From NCBI GenBank assembly GCA_964385305.1, contig CAYLOP010000033.1, forward strand, positions 1-24,525: a DNA stretch of 24,525 bases. Reading direction: 5' to 3'. A program made the translations under genes and the position numbers. Below, piece after piece: positions 22,373 to 24,525 of the stretch (the stretch's first letter is position 1; each line of letters begins with the position of its first letter). The notes beneath the pieces were generated by a model. That model did no database searches. It saw only the letters and a program-made list of their open reading frames with translations, and was not told the origin of the DNA. This DNA is from CAYLOP01 sp964385305 (GTDB taxonomy: Bacteria > Chloroflexota > Anaerolineae > Anaerolineales > E44-bin32).

Positions 22373-22420
22373 GTCTGCAGAGCCTGCATTCTCGCAGGAA
22401 CGGGAGGCCGAAGCGCAGAC
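22373..22420 (+). other. Nested hairpin in the atpE-atpF spacer
   Basis: GTCTGC (22373-22378) pairs with GCAGAC (22415-22420). Inside, CCTGC (22383-22387) pairs with GCAGG (22394-22398). No T-run follows, so it is not a terminator. It may protect the abundant atpE message from decay or set the ratio of c to b; this is inference. Confidence 0.35.
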
Positions 22421-22445
22421 CACGCCTCATGAGAGGAGGGGTTCC

Positions 22446-22612
22446 TTGGATGCTTTAGGTATTAACCTCGGCTATTTATTGGTCCAGGTATTCAATTTCC
22501 TGATCATTTTAGTGATCTTGATTGCATGGGTTTACAGGCCGATTCTCAACATGCTCGAGAATCGCCGTAAGACTATCGCACAAGGCTTGGAAGACGCACG
22601 CGTCGCCGCGGA
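22446..22612 (+). CDS. atpF: ATP synthase subunit b, N-terminal part (runs into gap)
   Basis: The visible 55 residues comprise one membrane helix (about 9-30: LLVQVFNFLIILVILIAW) followed by VYRPILNMLENRRKTI, the classic start of the b stalk. The start is TTG at 22446, six bases after AGGAGG (22434-22439); no ATG in frame fits. The gene enters the 100-N gap inside its coiled coil. On the far side, the frame codes for a delta-type C-terminal domain. The two parts may be one fused b-delta protein or two genes whose junction is hidden. Confidence 0.9.
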
Positions 22613-22712
22613 NNNNNNNNNNNNNNNNNNNNNNNNNNNNNNNNNNNNNNNNNNNNNNNNNNNNNNNNNNNNNNNNNNNNNNNNNNNNNNNNNNNNNNNN
22701 NNNNNNNNNNNN
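22613..22712. other. Assembly gap (100 N) inside the ATP synthase stalk gene(s)
   Basis: Exactly 100 N, so the length is nominal. Left of it is the N-terminus of subunit b, and right of it the C-terminal domain of delta. A real gap of several hundred bases is needed to hold the missing stalk, or more if delta is a separate gene. Confidence 0.97.
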
Positions 22713-22998
22713 GCTTATTGAGGAGTTCTTCAGCGGTGTCAAGGCTGGCAAGGTCGTCTTGCTCGAAGGCGAAACATTGCGCGGCTCAACCGCTGAGATC
22801 ACCAGCGCGCTTCCGCTCACCGAGAAAGAGCAAGCCGTGGTTCGCGATCAAATCGTGGGTGAACTGGGCGCGGGTGCCACAATCAGCTTCCGCGTCGATT
22901 CGAGCATCCTCGGCGGACTGCTCATTCGGGTTGGAGACAAGGTGTTAGATGGCTCGGTGGCAGGCAAACTCGAAGGTTTGCGTCGCACGCTGAGCTGA
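22713..22998 (+). CDS. atpH: ATP synthase delta-type C-terminal domain (5' part lost in gap; likely b-delta fusion)
   Basis: The frame leaving the gap reads LIEEFFSGVKAGKVVLLEG and ends in a delta (OSCP-like) C-terminal domain. Its markers are TSALPLTEKEQ, FRVDSSILGGLLIRVGDKVL and DGSVAGKLEGLRRTL. In F-type ATP synthase, delta ties the b stalk to the top of the F1 alpha subunits. The LIEEFF lead-in resembles the stretch where b-delta fusions of related bacteria pass from stalk to delta domain, which I recall but cannot verify here. About 95 residues are visible. F1 genes would normally follow, but murE begins 58 bases after the stop. Confidence 0.85.
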
Positions 22999-23056
22999 TC
23001 CAGTACAAGGGGGTACGCCATTCGTCCGGGGCGAACTGCCCCCGAGCGTATGTTTG

Positions 23057-24525
23057 ATGATGCGTCTTCATCATTTACTCCGCAATCAATCAACGATTGA
23101 CCTCGGCGGTCTGCCAGATCTTGAAATCTCGGCACTGACCGCCGACTCGCGTCAGGTAACCCCTGGCGCGATGTTTGTCGCCATCCGCGGTGGCACCTTG
23201 GACGGACATCACTTTATTGCAGATGCCGTCGAGCGGGGAGCAGCGGTTGTCTTGGGAGAGAGGGAAGATCCGGAGCCGGGGGTGCCTTATCTTCGGGTTG
23301 ACGATTCGAGATTGGCACTGGCGCAACTGGCCGCTGCGTGGCATGGATATCCCGCTCAAAAGCTCGTCATGATCGGCGTCACGGGCACCGACGGCAAGAC
23401 GACGACCGTCAGCATGCTTCACTTAATTCTCACTGAAGCAGGTCTGAAGGCGGGGATGATCACGTCGGTGAGCGCCGTGATCGGTGATGAAACGCGGGCC
23501 ACAGGGCTTCATGTGACCACACCGGATTCCCTGGCGGTCCAAGGGTACCTTGCTCAGATGGTTGAAGCCGGGATGACCCATTGCATCTTGGAGACCACCT
23601 CACATGGTCTTGCGCAGCACCGTGTAGCGGCATGTGATTTTGATCTCGCCGTTGTCACCAACATCACGCATGAGCACTTGGATTATCACGGCTCTTATGA
23701 CGGCTACCGGGAAGCGAAGGGTTTGCTCTTCCGTGGGCTTGGAGAGAGCGCGCGAAAACGGGGTGGACCTGAAAAGGTCGCCATTTTGAATCGAGATGAT
23801 AGCTCCTATGCTTACCTGACCGAGATCACACCCGTGCGGCAGATCACCTACGGCATCGGGGAGGATCGTGATGTTCGTGCTGGAGAGATTCGAAGCAGCT
23901 CGTCGGGGCTGCAATTTCAAATCGAAGGGCGTGACTATTCCCTCCCATTGCATAGCCCATTAATTGGCGAGTATAACGTTCATAATTGCCTGGCAGCTTT
24001 CTCAGCTGCGGTTGAAGGATTGCAGCTTGCGCCAGAGGTTGCTGCACGAGGAGTTGCCAATCTAAAAGGTGTTCCCGGCCGGATGGAGATCATCGATCTC
24101 GGGCAACCCTTCCTGGCGATTGTGGATTTCGCCCATACACCGAACGCGCTTCGCCGGGCGCTTGAGACCGCACGCAGCATCACAGAGGGCAGGGTGATCG
24201 CGGTTTTCGGATCGGCGGGTTTACGCGATCGGGAGAAACGTCGGCTCATGGCTGAAGTCTCCGCCGAAGGGGCTGACCTGACGATCCTAACCGCTGAGGA
24301 TCCGCGCACCGAATCCCTTCAGGATATCCTGGAAGAGATGGCAGCTGGCGCTGAGGTAAAAGGCGGGCAGCGAGAGCGTACGTTCTGGTGCATCCCCGAT
24401 CGCGGCGATGCGCTGCGATTCGCCGTGGATCGCGCTCAGCCCGGAGATCTTGTGATCGCATGCGGCAAAGGGCACGAGCAGTCGATGTGTTTTGGCGAGG
24501 AAGAGTTCCCCTGGGATGACCGCAC
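23057..24525 (+). CDS. murE: MurE-type UDP-MurNAc-tripeptide synthetase, 3' end cut by window
   Basis: This frame, open to the window end, gives 489 residues of a Mur ligase. The N-terminal UMAG-binding domain covers about 1-100 (TADSRQVTPGAMFVAIRG, 28-45). The ATP loop is VTGTDGKTTT (108-117), with Asp where MurE usually has Asn. K221 in YREAKGLLF is the lysine that becomes carbamylated. RMEIIDLGQPFLAIVDFAHT marks the start of the C-terminal domain, and GKGHE lies at 470-474. MurE adds the third amino acid of the peptidoglycan stem in the cytoplasm. The specificity motif, DNPR in diaminopimelate enzymes, is EDPR here (414-417). That may mean another diamino acid such as L-ornithine, but this is not proven. 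ATG pairs at 23057 and 23060 are both possible, with no strong ribosome site. It directly follows the atp genes. Confidence 0.92.
   Translation, partial: MMRLHHLLRNQSTIDLGGLPDLEISALTADSRQVTPGAMFVAIRGGTLDGHHFIADAVERGAAVVLGEREDPEPGVPYLRVDDSRLALAQLAAAWHGYPAQKLVMIGVTGTDGKTTTVSMLHLILTEAGLKAGMITSVSAVIGDETRATGLHVTTPDSLAVQGYLAQMVEAGMTHCILETTSHGLAQHRVAACDFDLAVVTNITHEHLDYHGSYDGYREAKGLLFRGLGESARKRGGPEKVAILNRDDSSYAYLTEITPVRQITYGIGEDRDVRAGEIRSSSSGLQFQIEGRDYSLPLHSPLIGEYNVHNCLAAFSAAVEGLQLAPEVAARGVANLKGVPGRMEIIDLGQPFLAIVDFAHTPNALRRALETARSITEGRVIAVFGSAGLRDREKRRLMAEVSAEGADLTILTAEDPRTESLQDILEEMAAGAEVKGGQRERTFWCIPDRGDALRFAVDRAQPGDLVIACGKGHEQSMCFGEEEFPWDDR

Noticed and set aside
23030..23049. GGGGC/GCCCC hairpin before murE as a terminator
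   Set aside because: The stem is only about 5 bp with a C-C mismatch beyond it, and no T-run follows.

Overview
The window looks like a scaffold from a Chloroflexota (Anaerolineae-like) bacterium. This is inferred from gene content and protein style, not from a search: membrane-arm complex I genes with two nuoM copies, a b/delta-type ATP synthase stalk, FemAB-like ligases, a threonine/proline-rich surface protein and a TgpA-like transglutaminase. Two runs of exactly 100 N (1771-1870 and 22613-22712) are scaffold gaps, and both interrupt genes. The window also cuts the first gene at its 5' end and the last at its 3' end.

Region 1 (1-4834) holds the 3' part of a membrane-bound nucleotide-sugar 4,6-dehydratase with a clear terminator, then a hairpin-rich repeat next to a gap. 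A Thr/Pro-rich anchored protein follows on the minus strand, then a membrane transglutaminase. Region 2 (4835-8862) holds a GAF/PAS class III nucleotide cyclase with a good sigma-70-type promoter. It meets head-on a minus-strand pair: a PLP-dependent D-cysteine desulfhydrase/ACC deaminase-type enzyme and a DegV protein. Region 3 (8863-11169, minus strand) holds two tandem FemAB-family aminoacyltransferases overlapping by 4 bases.

Region 4 (11232-20589) is a long plus-strand operon for the membrane arm of complex I, in the order nuoA-H-J-K-L-M-M'-N. It has a recognisable promoter and a terminator-like hairpin in its leader. No hydrophilic-arm genes (nuoB, C, D, I or E-F-G) are present. The extra NuoM comes with a NuoL lateral helix about 28 residues longer than usual, built from two similar 27-residue units. 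Together these mark a '2M'-type complex I with four antiporter-like subunits. The second NuoM lacks the conserved TM7 lysine (Leu instead).

Region 5 (20610-24525) is an F0 operon with its own promoter: atpZ, atpB, atpE and a b/delta stalk gene split by a gap. No F1 genes (A, G, D, C) follow. Instead murE starts 58 bases later and runs off the window.

The window therefore groups the membrane modules of two proton-moving machines without their soluble catalytic modules, next to envelope genes (sugar dehydratase, FemAB pair, MurE). Several genes lacking a Shine-Dalgarno have a -10-like hexamer only 6-12 bases before the start codon, which suggests leaderless or very short-leader transcripts.
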